Origin: an uncultured Clostridia bacterium
GTDB taxonomy: Bacteria > Bacillota > Clostridia > Christensenellales > Borkfalkiaceae
Assembly: GCA_944342025.1 (NCBI GenBank)
Contig: CALVMD010000010.1
Coordinates: 1-61,890, forward strand
Reading direction: 5' to 3'
Length of the DNA stretch: 61,890 nucleotides
Below the pieces are notes generated by a model, which worked only from the letters and a program-made list of their open reading frames with translations, did not search any database and was not told where the DNA came from. Within the stretch, counting starts at the first letter, position 1. Each line of letters opens with the position of its first letter. Of this stretch, positions 44,438 to 53,041 are shown piece by piece. Both the position numbers and the translations under genes were made by a program.

Positions 44438-45274
44438 TCAGCCCCGCTGCACGAGACCGGTAAGCACTTTCCCCGGGCCCACTTCGACGAATTCTTCCAC
44501 GCCGCGCGCCTTCATCGCCGCGACCGTCTCCGTAAAGCGGACGGGCGAGCGCATTTGCATGGCGAGCGTTGCCGCAAAATCGCCCTCGTACGGCTTTGCC
44601 GTAAGGTTGGCGTATACGTCCATGCGGGGCGCGTTCATCTTCAGCGTGCGCAGAAATTTTTCGAATTCTTCCGCTTCGGGCGCAAGCTCGGGGCAATGGA
44701 ACATGCCCGAAACGCGCAGTTTCATGGCCCTGCCGCCCGCCTCTTTGACTTTTGCGTTAAACGCTTCTTCCGCCTCCGCGCGGCAGGCGACGACCGTCTG
44801 CAGCGCACCGTTATAATTGGCGGGATGGGTGTTCGTGCCGTCGCAGAGCGCCTCCACCTCGTCGCGGGGAAGTTTTACGACCGCGATCATGCAGCCCTTG
44901 ACCCGCTCGGTATACGCCTCCATCAGCTCCGCGCGCCTGATAATGGCGCGGAACGCGTCTTCTTCGGACAAAACGCCCGCAAAACAGAGCGCGGGCACTT
45001 CTCCGACGGAAAAGCCGCATACGCAGTCGGGCGCGCCGAGCTCTTCTTCGCGGACATACGCGTAAGCGAGGTCGGCAAGGAACATGGTCGGCTGAGTGAG
45101 GAGAGTCCGGTTCAGCTCTTCCTGCGTGCCGCAGAGCATCTTATCGACGATGCCGGGGCGGACGGACTCCGCCGTTTCGAAGAGCTTTTTGACTTTGGGG
45201 ACGTCTTTCACGTCGCCCGCCATGCCGGGGATCTGCGCCCCCTGGCCCGCGAACAGGAAGGCTATACGTCCCAC
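44438..45274 (-). CDS. fabD: Malonyl-CoA:ACP transacylase
   Basis: 278 residues, slightly shorter than usual (about 300). It begins IAFLFAGQGAQIPGM; the nucleophile elbow is GFSVGE (Ser 89), where most FabD have GHSLGE, so the residue before the Ser is Phe and not His. The second catalytic His is in SGMFHC. GTG 45274 is the start: GGAGGG stands 6 nt upstream and the frame overlaps the fabK end by 13 nt, suggesting coupling. Confidence 0.94.
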   Translation of the reverse strand: MGRIAFLFAGQGAQIPGMAGDVKDVPKVKKLFETAESVRPGIVDKMLCGTQEELNRTLLTQPTMFLADLAYAYVREEELGAPDCVCGFSVGEVPALCFAGVLSEEDAFRAIIRRAELMEAYTERVKGCMIAVVKLPRDEVEALCDGTNTHPANYNGALQTVVACRAEAEEAFNAKVKEAGGRAMKLRVSGMFHCPELAPEAEEFEKFLRTLKMNAPRMDVYANLTAKPYEGDFAATLAMQMRSPVRFTETVAAMKARGVEEFVEVGPGKVLTGLVQRG

Positions 45275-46203
45275 TTTACGCCCTCCATCATCTTATCCGC
45301 CTGCGCCATGATCTCGTCCACGATCTCCTTTGCGCTCTGGCGCTTGCTGACCATGCCCGCGATCTGACCGGCGAGAAAACACCCTTCGTCCGCGTTGCCG
45401 TCTTTGGCGGCTTTGCGGAGAGACCCGACGCCGAACTGTTCGAGCTGTTCGTCGGGGATGTTGGAGTCTGCCTCCATCTTCGCATAGGTGTTCATATACG
45501 AATTTTTAATGGCGCGGACGGGATGCCCGAGCCGCTTGCCCGTGACCATGGTGGAAATATCCTTGGCGGCAAGCACTTTCTTTTTATATTCTTCGGAAAC
45601 GGTGCATTCGTCCGCGACGAGGAAACGGGTGCCCATCTGCACGCCGCACGCGCCGAGCGCGAACGCCGCGACCATGCCCCTGCCGTCGCCGATGCCGCCC
45701 GCCGCAACGACGGGGAGTTTGACCGCGTCGACGACCTGCGGGACGAGCGCCATGGTCGTAAGGTCGCCCACGTGCCCGCCGCTCTCGCCGCCTTCGGCGA
45801 TCACGGCGTCTACGCCCGCGCGCTCGACCATTTTTGCGAGCGCCGTGCTGGCGACGACGGGAATGATGACGATGCCCGCCTCTTTCCACATCTTGACAAA
45901 ACGCGAAGGATTGCCCGCCCCCGTGGTGACGACGGGAACTTTTTCCTCCGCGACCATTTTCGCCACTTCTTCCACGTGCGGGCTCATCAGCATGATGTTC
46001 ACGCCGAACGGCTTATCCGTGAGCGCGCGGCACTTTCTGATCTCTTCTCTGACCCAATCCGCATTTGCGTTCATCGCAGAAATGATGCCGAGGCCGCCCG
46101 CATTGGAAACAGCGCTCGCCAAAGAGGCATCGGCGATCCACGCCATGCCCCCCTGGATGATCGGATATTTTATGCCGAGAAGTTCGGTAAGTTTTGTCTG
46201 CAT
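45262..46203 (-). CDS. fabK: Enoyl-ACP reductase II (FMN-dependent)
   Basis: 313-residue TIM-barrel flavoprotein of the NMO/FabK type: YPIIQGGMAWIADASLASAVSNAGGLG near the start is split here as GGMAWIAD and SNAGGLG, then AEGGESGGH and GGIGDGRG for FMN phosphate. It performs the last reduction of each elongation cycle with NAD(P)H and replaces triclosan-sensitive FabI in many Firmicutes. No fabI is seen in the cluster. Confidence 0.95.
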   Translation of the reverse strand: MQTKLTELLGIKYPIIQGGMAWIADASLASAVSNAGGLGIISAMNANADWVREEIRKCRALTDKPFGVNIMLMSPHVEEVAKMVAEEKVPVVTTGAGNPSRFVKMWKEAGIVIIPVVASTALAKMVERAGVDAVIAEGGESGGHVGDLTTMALVPQVVDAVKLPVVAAGGIGDGRGMVAAFALGACGVQMGTRFLVADECTVSEEYKKKVLAAKDISTMVTGKRLGHPVRAIKNSYMNTYAKMEADSNIPDEQLEQFGVGSLRKAAKDGNADEGCFLAGQIAGMVSKRQSAKEIVDEIMAQADKMMEGVKWDV

Positions 46204-46212
46204 GGCTGCGCC

Positions 46213-46440
46213 TTACTTGTTTGCGACCGCCTCGTCGATCTTTGCGATGAGCTCGCCGACGGTGGAAAGCTGCATGTTGTCGCCGAGGGAAATGCCGTAG
46301 GCTTCTTCGATCTGCATGACGATGTCCACTTTGTCGAGAGAGTCGAACTCGAGCTCGTCAAAAGTCGTTTCGGGCGTGATGTCGAGATCTTCGCCCTTGC
46401 ACTCGCTGAGGATTTCCTTCAATTTTTCCAACGTTTCCAT
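46213..46440 (-). CDS. acpP: Acyl carrier protein
   Basis: 75 residues, acidic, four helices. Ser 34 in EFDSLDKVD receives phosphopantetheine. It carries the growing acyl chain between the Fab enzymes. AAGGAG precedes the ATG at 46440; it lies between fabH and fabK. Confidence 0.97.
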   Translation of the reverse strand: METLEKLKEILSECKGEDLDITPETTFDELEFDSLDKVDIVMQIEEAYGISLGDNMQLSTVGELIAKIDEAVANK

Positions 46441-46459
46441 AATTTTGTCTGCTCCTTTT

Positions 46460-47425
46460 TTAATCTTTATTCCAGGTTATGATGACTGCGCCGCTCGTCA
46501 GTCCGCCTCCGAACGCGACGAACAGCAGCTTGTCTCCTCTCTTAAAGGTGCCCTTCTTTGCGAACTGGTCGAGAAGGACCATGACGGAGGTCGCGCTCAT
46601 ATTGCCGCACTCCGCGATGTTGGTGAGAACTTTGCTCTTGTCTATTTTGAACTTTTTCAGGCTCGCGTCGATGATGCGAAGGTTCGCCTGATGCGGCAGG
46701 TACCAATCGATGTCCGCAGGGGTGAGACCCGCGCGCGCACACGCTTCTTCGATATTCCGCCCCATCGCGTTGACCGCAAATTTATACACCTCGCCGCCGT
46801 CCATGTGCATGGCGAGCTTTTCCTGCGCGATCTCGTTGTACGGGCTGTTCAGCCCCTCGATATTGGGCATGCGGATGACGTGCGAATCGGGCTTGGTGGA
46901 CAGAACGCCCGCCAGGCGGCCTTCTCCCGCCCTGACGACCATCGCGCCCGCGCCGTCGCCGAACAGAACGCAGCTCGCGCGGTCGGTCCAGTCCAAAAGT
47001 TTGCTCATCGCCTCGGCCGAGACGATGAGAACGGTTTTCGCCTTGCCCGACGAAATGAACGAATCGGCGATCTCCATCGCGTACAGAACGCCCACGCACG
47101 CCGCATTCAGGTCGAATGCGGGCGCCGTTGCGCCGACCGCCTCCGCGACGGTACAGGCGAGCGACGGCGTAAAGGTGTCCGCGCGCATGGTCGCGCACAG
47201 GATGAGATCGAGTTCCGCGCCCGAGGCCCCCGCCTCGCCCATCGCCGTCTTTGCCGAGGCGATCGCCAGATCGTCCAGGCGCTCGTCGGTAAGGACATGA
47301 CGGCTGCGAATGCCCGTGCGGGTGCGGATCCACTCGTCGGATGTATCCAAAAATGTTGCAAGATCGTCGTTGGTGACGACTTTTTGAGGCAGGGCGCTGC
47401 CCGTGCCTGCAATATAAAAAGACAT
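46460..47425 (-). CDS. fabH: Beta-ketoacyl-ACP synthase III
   Basis: 321 residues from ATG 47425, chosen because GAGGGAAC lies just before it; upstream in-frame residues are leader sequence. Nucleophile Cys 110 (NAACVGVLYAM), His in LPHQANLRI and Asn in the ECGNMSATS region form the C-H-N triad. It starts fatty-acid synthesis from acetyl-CoA and malonyl-ACP. First gene behind the fabH promoter. Confidence 0.96.
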   Translation of the reverse strand: MSFYIAGTGSALPQKVVTNDDLATFLDTSDEWIRTRTGIRSRHVLTDERLDDLAIASAKTAMGEAGASGAELDLILCATMRADTFTPSLACTVAEAVGATAPAFDLNAACVGVLYAMEIADSFISSGKAKTVLIVSAEAMSKLLDWTDRASCVLFGDGAGAMVVRAGEGRLAGVLSTKPDSHVIRMPNIEGLNSPYNEIAQEKLAMHMDGGEVYKFAVNAMGRNIEEACARAGLTPADIDWYLPHQANLRIIDASLKKFKIDKSKVLTNIAECGNMSATSVMVLLDQFAKKGTFKRGDKLLFVAFGGGLTSGAVIITWNKD

Positions 47426-47505
47426 TGTTCCCTCTTTTGCCCCTTCTCGGGGTACGGAGAAAAAGCGGCGCGGCCGAAGCACACAGCCGTCTTCTCCTTT
47501 ATTAG

Positions 47506-47534
47506 ATTATAGAAGATTTGCCCCGTCAAGTCAA
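47506..47534 (-). promoter_or_regulatory. Promoter of the fabH-acpP-fabK-fabD-fabG operon
   Basis: TTGACT (47534-47529), 17 bp, TATAAT (47511-47506) on the minus strand. No FapR- or FabT-type palindrome is obvious around it. Confidence 0.8.
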
Positions 47535-47596
47535 GCCATATTTTAAAAACGGCGCAAAAAACCGATCATTTGTCGCGTTTTTGCGCAATATGCGCG

Positions 47597-47632
47597 AAAA
47601 AAACAGTACGCCCGCATAAAATGCGGGCGTAC
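47597..47632 (-). terminator. Terminator of fabZ
   Basis: GTACGCCCGCAT / ATGCGGGCGTAC stem; seven T follow on the minus strand. Confidence 0.85.
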
Positions 47633-47652
47633 AAGCCGTTAAGACGCTCCGC

Positions 47653-48069
47653 TCACCCTTTTTTTTCGATAATGGCAAAAGAAAACTCGGCGCTCGTGCA
47701 CAGTTTTCCGTTCGCCTCGAGCTTGCCCTTGGCAAAGCAGAAAACACCTTTGCGCGCGGTCAGCTCGACGGTCATCACCGCCGTATCGCCGGGAAGCAGC
47801 GGATTTTTGAATTTTACGTTGTTCAGCCCCGTATAGAGCGGCGTCTTGCCCTTGCAGTCGGGCAAAAGCGCGACGGCGGTCTGCGCGATCATCTCGCACT
47901 GAATGACGCCGGGCACGATGGGGTTGCCGGGGAAATGTCCCTGCAAAAAAAACTCGTCGCCCTTGACGGCATACTTGCCGATCGCCTTGCCGTCTGCGAT
48001 CTCTACCTCGTCGAGGAGGAGCATCGGTTCGCGGTGGGGCAAAAATTCTTTGATCTCGTCTCTGTTCAT
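47653..48069 (-). CDS. fabZ: 3-hydroxyacyl-ACP dehydratase
   Basis: 138 residues, hot-dog fold. Catalytic His 45 in GHFPGNPIVPG and Glu 59 in QCEMIAQ. It dehydrates beta-hydroxyacyl-ACP. It is transcribed with the SecB-like gene from a consensus promoter and is separated from fabH by its own terminator, so its dose can differ from the rest of the pathway. Confidence 0.96.
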   Translation of the reverse strand: MNRDEIKEFLPHREPMLLLDEVEIADGKAIGKYAVKGDEFFLQGHFPGNPIVPGVIQCEMIAQTAVALLPDCKGKTPLYTGLNNVKFKNPLLPGDTAVMTVELTARKGVFCFAKGKLEANGKLCTSAEFSFAIIEKKG

Positions 48070-48114
48070 AACATGACCTGCCTTATCCTTTATTGCCGTA
48101 TGAGGATCCGCTTT

Positions 48115-48555
48115 TCAGCTCGTATAGCGCGACGCCTCGCCTTCCGCTCCCTCCCTGTCTTCCGGAAAAATGGGCCCGTTTACGACGGGAAGGACCAGCG
48201 GCGCCGCAAATGCCGCGCTCGTGAGGTTGGTGACCGCCGCCCTGAGATAGGGATACAGGGTCTCGGTCGCCTCTACGGTAAAAACCTTGCGCTCTTCGTC
48301 GGTAGAAGCCTCCGTTTCGAACATGCCCGTGAGTTTGACGCTCAGGTCGAAGGGCTTGGGTGATTCTTCGCTGTTTTCGATCTTCACCGCAAGGGTGACG
48401 AAAAAGAGTTTTTCGTTGCCCACCGTCTTTCTGACCTGGCGGGAAAAAGAGGGCTTGAGGTCGAATTTGGAATCTTTTGCGATGCGGACGTTGTTGAGCG
48501 CATAGCGCATTTCGTCCGCGCGGATGCCTTTGAGCGAAAAATTGACGTTCTGCAT
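48115..48555 (-). CDS. SecB-like chaperone family protein
   Basis: 146 residues of beta-rich sequence that fits the SecB fold: strands with FSLKGIRADEMRYALNN, KLFFVTLAVKIENSEES, and a C-terminal helix AAVTNLTSAAFAAPLVLPVVNG, close to the SecB LPPxNF area. True SecB is proteobacterial; SecB-like proteins in Firmicutes occur alone or with toxin-antitoxin or metabolic genes, and their clients are unknown. Here it leads a two-gene operon with fabZ, an unusual company. Confidence 0.75.
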   Translation of the reverse strand: MQNVNFSLKGIRADEMRYALNNVRIAKDSKFDLKPSFSRQVRKTVGNEKLFFVTLAVKIENSEESPKPFDLSVKLTGMFETEASTDEERKVFTVEATETLYPYLRAAVTNLTSAAFAAPLVLPVVNGPIFPEDREGAEGEASRYTS

Positions 48556-48627
48556 GTGTGTTTCTCCGTTTTCTCCGCCGCGCCGGCTGTGCGCCGGGGA
48601 GACTATGAATTTTGTTTGAATATTTTT

Positions 48628-48656
48628 ATTATAACGCCGGGAAAGCCGTTTGTCAA
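48628..48656 (-). promoter_or_regulatory. Consensus promoter of secB-like-fabZ
   Basis: TTGACA (48656-48651), 17 bp, TATAAT (48633-48628) on the minus strand, a perfect vegetative promoter. Confidence 0.9.
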
Positions 48657-48669
48657 TACTTCTATGAAG

Positions 48670-48696
48670 AAACCGCTCCCCCGTTTTCGGGAGAGC
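48670..48696 (-). terminator. Terminator of alaS
   Basis: GCTCCCCCG / CGGGAGAGC with a TTTT loop; then GGTTTCTT on the minus strand. Confidence 0.6.
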
Positions 48697-48720
48697 GAAC
48701 GCCTTTCCGGCAGAGAGCGT

Positions 48721-50550
48721 TCATTCGAGCACCGCTTTGATGCGGCGTACGCCGCTCGAAGAGGACTGCTCTTTCACGATGCGGAAATGCCCCAGTTCGC
48801 CCGTAGACGCCGCGTGCGGGCCGCCGCACATCTCGCGGGAAAAGGTGCCGATGGAATAGGTTTTGACGACGTCGCCGTACTTGGAATCGAACACGCCGAC
48901 GATCCCCTCTTCCCTCGCCCGCTCGTAGGGCATCTCCTCGTACACGACGGGGATGTTTTCGCCGATCTTTTCGTTCACGAGATCTTCGACCGCCCTGATC
49001 TCTTCCGCCGTCATCGGGCGGGAGAAATTAAAATCGAAGCGCAGCCTCTCGGGGGTTATGTTGCTGCCCTTCTGATTGACGTCGGGAGAAAGGACCGCTT
49101 TGAGCGCCGCGTTGAGAAGGTGCGTTGCCGTATGCAGGCGGGTGGCGGCGACGGAAGTGTCCGCAAGGCCGCCCTTGAATTCGCCCGCCGAAACCTGCGC
49201 GTGGCTCTTTTCCTGATGCTCTTTGAACGCCTCGGCAAAGCCCGCCTCGTCGACGGTATACCCGCGCTCGGCGGCCATCTCCACCGTCAGTTCGAGGGGG
49301 AATCCGTACGTGTCGTACAATTTGAATGCGGCCTTGCCGCCGATCGCCGTCTCTTTGACGTACGAAGGGTCCTGTTTGGACATGAATTCGTTTTTGCGCT
49401 CCAGCCCCGCGATCGTCTTTTCGAATTCCTTCATCCCCTTTTCGAGCGTGGATTCGAAGCGCTCCGTTTCGCGCGCGATCTCGGAGAGAATATACTCTTT
49501 CTTTTCGGGAAGGAGCGGATAAGCCTCGCCGTACACTTCGTCGATGAAGATCCCGGCGACCTTTTCCATCTCTTTGCTGGAAATGCCGAGCGCCCTGCAA
49601 TAGCGGATGGCGCGGCGCATGAGCCTTCTCAGGATATAGCCCGCGCCCGTATTGGAAGGCAGGATGCCGTTCACGTCGCCGATGAGCATGACCGTGGTGC
49701 GGGTATGGTCGGCGACGATGCGCATCGCCTTCTGCGCCTCTCCGCCGTCGTCGTATTTTTTGCCCGATGCCTTTTCGAGGTAGGCGATGACGCCGCTGAA
49801 AAGGTCGGTCTTATAGCCGTCCGTCAGCCCGTTAAGGAAGGCGAGCATCCTGTCCAGCCCGAAACCGGTGTCCACGTTCTTGTTTTCGAGGGGGACGTAG
49901 CCGTTTTCCGTCTTTTTGTACTGCATGTACACGTCGTTGCCGATCTCGACGTAACGGCCGCAGGGGCAGTTGATGTCGCAGGGCTTTCTGCCGCATTCCT
50001 CGTCTGTGAGGGGATAAAACCACTCGTTATCCGGCCCGCAGGGGGTGCCGACGGTGCCCTCAAGCTCCCACCAGTTGTTGGACTTGTCCAGATAAAAGAT
50101 GTTTTCCCGTTTGATGCCTAATTTTACGAGAAGCTCCGCCGTTTCGTCGTCGCGCGGGGCGGATTCGTTGCCCGCGAACACGGTGGAACAGATCTTGCCC
50201 GCGTCCAGCCCGAACTCTTTGGTGAGGAGTTCGAACGACCACGCCGTCTTTTCCTTTTTGAAATAGTCGCCGAGCGACCAATTGCCCATCATCTCGAAAA
50301 AGGTGAAATGGGTCGCGTCGCCGACCGAATCGATGTCGACGGTGCGGACGCACCCCTGCACGTTGCACAGGCGCTTGCCTGCGGGATGAGACTGTCCCAA
50401 AAGATAGGGCATGAGCGGCTGCATGCCCGCCACGTTGAACATGACGCCCGTCGTGCCGTCGCCGATGAGCGACACCGCGCCGATGTTGACGTGGCCCTTG
50501 CTCTCGTAAAAAGAGATCCATTTATTGCGCAGCTGTTTGGATGTGATCAT
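48721..50550 (-). CDS. alaS: Alanyl-tRNA synthetase lacking the C-Ala domain
   Basis: AlaRS charges tRNA-Ala. The class II catalytic domain (about 1-240: VMFNVAGMQPLMPYL, CVRTVDIDSVG, FFEMMGNWSLGDYF, DTGFGLDRM), the tRNA-recognition region, and the editing domain with HTATH (473-477) and CGGPH (575-579) are complete. The protein stops at 609 residues, about 260 short of normal AlaRS: the coiled-coil oligomerisation and C-Ala (DHHA1) part is absent. The end is clean, with a stop and a terminator soon after, so it looks natural. The ATG overlaps the cysE stop by 4 nt. Confidence 0.93.
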   Translation of the reverse strand: MITSKQLRNKWISFYESKGHVNIGAVSLIGDGTTGVMFNVAGMQPLMPYLLGQSHPAGKRLCNVQGCVRTVDIDSVGDATHFTFFEMMGNWSLGDYFKKEKTAWSFELLTKEFGLDAGKICSTVFAGNESAPRDDETAELLVKLGIKRENIFYLDKSNNWWELEGTVGTPCGPDNEWFYPLTDEECGRKPCDINCPCGRYVEIGNDVYMQYKKTENGYVPLENKNVDTGFGLDRMLAFLNGLTDGYKTDLFSGVIAYLEKASGKKYDDGGEAQKAMRIVADHTRTTVMLIGDVNGILPSNTGAGYILRRLMRRAIRYCRALGISSKEMEKVAGIFIDEVYGEAYPLLPEKKEYILSEIARETERFESTLEKGMKEFEKTIAGLERKNEFMSKQDPSYVKETAIGGKAAFKLYDTYGFPLELTVEMAAERGYTVDEAGFAEAFKEHQEKSHAQVSAGEFKGGLADTSVAATRLHTATHLLNAALKAVLSPDVNQKGSNITPERLRFDFNFSRPMTAEEIRAVEDLVNEKIGENIPVVYEEMPYERAREEGIVGVFDSKYGDVVKTYSIGTFSREMCGGPHAASTGELGHFRIVKEQSSSSGVRRIKAVLE

Positions 50551-51281
50551 GGTGTTTCTTCCTCTTTCTCTTCGCTTTTCTCGCCCTTTTCTCCCCTATC
50601 GCCCGTTTCCACGGCGGGAAACAGGGTCTCTTCTTCTTTGGTGCACTCGAATTTTTCGCCCGTAAGTTTTTCCAAAGCCGCCTCGAGCTTGTGCATGCGG
50701 CATTTGAGTGCGCGGATCTCTTCCGCGTTCGGGTCGACTTTTTCCTGTGAAAGGTCGGGCTTTTCCCCGCGGATGCGCACGACGCGCGCGGGAACGCCCA
50801 CCACCGTCGCGTGCGGCGGGACTTCTTTTAAAACCACGGCGCCCGCGCCGATCTTGGCGCCCTCTCCCACGGTAAAGCCGCCCAGGACCTTGGCTCCCGA
50901 ACTGATCACGACGTCTTTTTCGATCGTCGGATGGCGCTTGCCCTTTTCTTTGCCCGTGCCGCCGAGGGTGACGCCCTGATAAATGACGACGCCGCTCTTG
51001 ACTTCCGCCGTTTCGCCGATGACCACGCCCGTGCCGTGGTCGATGAACACGCCGCCCTCGATCTTGGCGGCGGGATGGATCTCGATGCCGGTGAGAAACT
51101 TGGCAAACTGCGAGACCATGCGCGCCAGAAGTTTGAGGTGCATTTTGTACAGCCGATTGGCAAAGCGATGCCAGGACAGCGCATGCACGCCCGAATAGGT
51201 GAGCCAGATCTCGAATTTGTTTCTTGCGGCGGGGTCGTTGCGTTTTGCCGCTTCGATGTCCGCCCGAAGCCGTTTGAACAT
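50547..51281 (-). CDS. cysE: Serine O-acetyltransferase
   Basis: 244 residues. A left-handed beta-helix of hexapeptide repeats (about 70-170) carries IHPAAKIEGGVFIDHGTG, VVIGETAEV, TLGGTGKEKGKRHPTIEKD (active His region) and a C-terminal charged tail that is longer than usual (about 190-244). It makes O-acetylserine for cysteine synthesis; cysK, the next enzyme, is 2.5 kb away in another operon. It overlaps alaS by ATGA. Confidence 0.95.
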   Translation of the reverse strand: MFKRLRADIEAAKRNDPAARNKFEIWLTYSGVHALSWHRFANRLYKMHLKLLARMVSQFAKFLTGIEIHPAAKIEGGVFIDHGTGVVIGETAEVKSGVVIYQGVTLGGTGKEKGKRHPTIEKDVVISSGAKVLGGFTVGEGAKIGAGAVVLKEVPPHATVVGVPARVVRIRGEKPDLSQEKVDPNAEEIRALKCRMHKLEAALEKLTGEKFECTKEEETLFPAVETGDRGEKGEKSEEKEEETP

Positions 51282-51344
51282 ATGCCCTCCCCGTAAAGCG
51301 CAAACGCCCTACTCCGTTATTCTATGCGCCGCGCCCGCACGGCG

Positions 51345-51989
51345 TTACAGGATCCTGCGGATATGATATTCGTCGAACGCTCTTGCCGCCATTTCGGGGT
51401 TATAGACGCGGTAATCGACGAGATAGCGCATCACGACGTCGCGCGCGTCGGAAAAATCGTAATGGCAGCCGCAGTCGCGCATCAGCGCGGCATTGTCTTC
51501 CCGCGAAAGGCCCAAAAGGAGGGTGATGCGGTATACGAGCAGTTTTTCGGGAATAAAATATCCCTTGAGAACGCCTTCCCAGATCTTTTCCGATTCGTGC
51601 AGCCTTTCTCCGAGTTTTTCCGCGTCTTCGCCGTAAGAGGCGGCGAGGCGCAGGATCGTTTTGGCCGCATCGCTCTTTTTGCCGAAAAAGGCGGGAAAAC
51701 GCACTTTGAAAGGCGCCGCGTGCACGGAAAACGTGAACGTGTTGTCCACGTACTTTTCTTTGCATTCGGCAAGGACCGCCTCGGCGTTCGGCTGATAGGC
51801 GATCTTGCGCATCTCGTTGGCGGCGTATTCGCCCTCTTCGATGCGGTTTTTGTTTTTCAGGATCATCGAGACGGTAACCGACTCGTATGACGGAAGGGAA
51901 CCGATCAGATCGAAATCGGAAAATTTCTTGGCAAAATATTCGTCGAGATCTTTGATGAAATCGTCGTTCCGTTCTTGATTGTTTTCCAT
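51345..51989 (-). CDS. Conserved protein of unknown function
   Basis: A 214-residue acidic, helical, soluble protein. It shows no known motif. Notable are ILKNKNRIEEGEYAANEM (about 43-60), KYVDNTFTFSVHAAPFKVR and LLLGLSREDNAALMRDCG, the last resembling a helix-turn-helix-like tail seen in lineage-specific proteins. It has its own promoter and is followed after 63 nt by cysE, without a clear terminator, so it may be the first gene of a cysE-alaS operon. Confidence 0.7.
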   Translation of the reverse strand: MENNQERNDDFIKDLDEYFAKKFSDFDLIGSLPSYESVTVSMILKNKNRIEEGEYAANEMRKIAYQPNAEAVLAECKEKYVDNTFTFSVHAAPFKVRFPAFFGKKSDAAKTILRLAASYGEDAEKLGERLHESEKIWEGVLKGYFIPEKLLVYRITLLLGLSREDNAALMRDCGCHYDFSDARDVVMRYLVDYRVYNPEMAARAFDEYHIRRIL

Positions 51990-52025
51990 AAATTTCAGGC
52001 TGTCCCTTGAAAAAAGTTTGACACT

Positions 52026-52053
52026 ATTATACTATATTTCGTGCGGTTTGCAA
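52026..52053 (-). promoter_or_regulatory. Promoter of the gene at 51989
   Basis: TTGCAA (52053-52048), 16 bp, TATAAT (52031-52026) on the minus strand. Confidence 0.7.
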
Positions 52054-52123
52054 AGTTTTTATTTGCCCGTAAAAAATTATTTTTTGAAATTTTGAAAAAA
52101 TTTCACAATATTTGTTTATTTTG

Positions 52124-52152
52124 TTGCGCGATCAACGAAAATATGTTATAAT
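52124..52152 (+). promoter_or_regulatory. Promoter of the DeoR-family gene
   Basis: TTGCGC (52124-52129), 17 bp, TATAAT (52147-52152). Confidence 0.7.
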
Positions 52153-52182
52153 TTAACGGCAAAGAAAAAAATAAAAAAGGCG

Positions 52183-52950
52183 GTGATCGGTACGAAACGA
52201 ACCAGAATCGAAGAGATCGCACTGTTGATAGAAAAAAACGGGAAAATGACGCTGGAAGAGCTTGCCGAACAGTTTCCGGACGTCTCCGACATGACGCTCA
52301 GGCGGGATCTGATGGAGCTGGAACAGCAGAATAAAGTCATCCGCGTGCGCGGCGGCGCAATGTCGGTGCTGGAAGTGCAAAAACGTTCGGGCGAAGCATA
52401 CGCGCAGAAATCCACCATCAATACGGACGCAAAGAAAGTGATCGCGAAAAAAGCTGTTTCCCTCATAGACGAGGGGGTGAGCCTGTTTTTGGACGGCGGC
52501 ACGACCGCGCTGTACCTTGCCAAAGAGATCCCCGACCAACCCTGCCACATCTTTACCAACGGCATCGCCGTGGCGGAAGAGCTGGCGCACAAAAAACAGC
52601 CCGAAGTGGTGCTCGTCGGCGGGGCGCTGATCAAAGAAAACCTCTCCACGGCGTCACCCTACACGAAGATCTTTTTGGAAAACACCAATTTCGAACTGGC
52701 GATCATTTCCGCCTCGGCATTCTCGTTCGAGCAGGGATTTTCCTGCATCTCGCAGGTGGAATCGGATCTTTTGAAATTTATCCTCGGGCGCGCAAAAATG
52801 GTATATATGATGCTCGATTCGTCCAAGATCGGCAAGATCATGCCCTACACCTTCGCCACGCCCGAAAACATCGACGTGCTCATCACCGACGACAATTTTC
52901 CCCTCAGCGCGAAGGAGAAATTTGAAGAAAAGAACATCGTCGTCATCTGA
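52183..52950 (+). CDS. DeoR/GlpR family transcription regulator
   Basis: 255 residues: an N-terminal winged helix (about 1-60, EELAEQFPDVSDMTLRRDL with the typical DMTLRRDL recognition helix) and a DeoRC sugar-phosphate-sensing domain (FLDGGTTALYLAKEI, TNGIAVAEEL, ADKSK-like position changed to LDSSKIGK). It should respond to a phosphorylated sugar, but no sugar operon is adjacent. The start GTG 52183 is preferred since there is no ATG and the family start fits; the upstream site is AAGG. Single gene with promoter and strong terminator. Confidence 0.88.
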   Translation: MIGTKRTRIEEIALLIEKNGKMTLEELAEQFPDVSDMTLRRDLMELEQQNKVIRVRGGAMSVLEVQKRSGEAYAQKSTINTDAKKVIAKKAVSLIDEGVSLFLDGGTTALYLAKEIPDQPCHIFTNGIAVAEELAHKKQPEVVLVGGALIKENLSTASPYTKIFLENTNFELAIISASAFSFEQGFSCISQVESDLLKFILGRAKMVYMMLDSSKIGKIMPYTFATPENIDVLITDDNFPLSAKEKFEEKNIVVI

Positions 52951-52991
52951 CGGCGCCTCTTGCCCAAAAGGCAAACTTGTGTTTTGTACAG

Positions 52992-53035
52992 GCCCGGGCG
53001 CGCGGAAATTTTTCCGCGCGCCCGGGCTTTTTTAA
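52992..53035. terminator. Strong terminator between deoR-type and zincin genes
   Basis: GCCCGGGCGCGCGG / CCGCGCGCCCGGGC stem, then six T on the plus strand. Confidence 0.85.
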
Positions 53036-53041
53036 CGCCGG

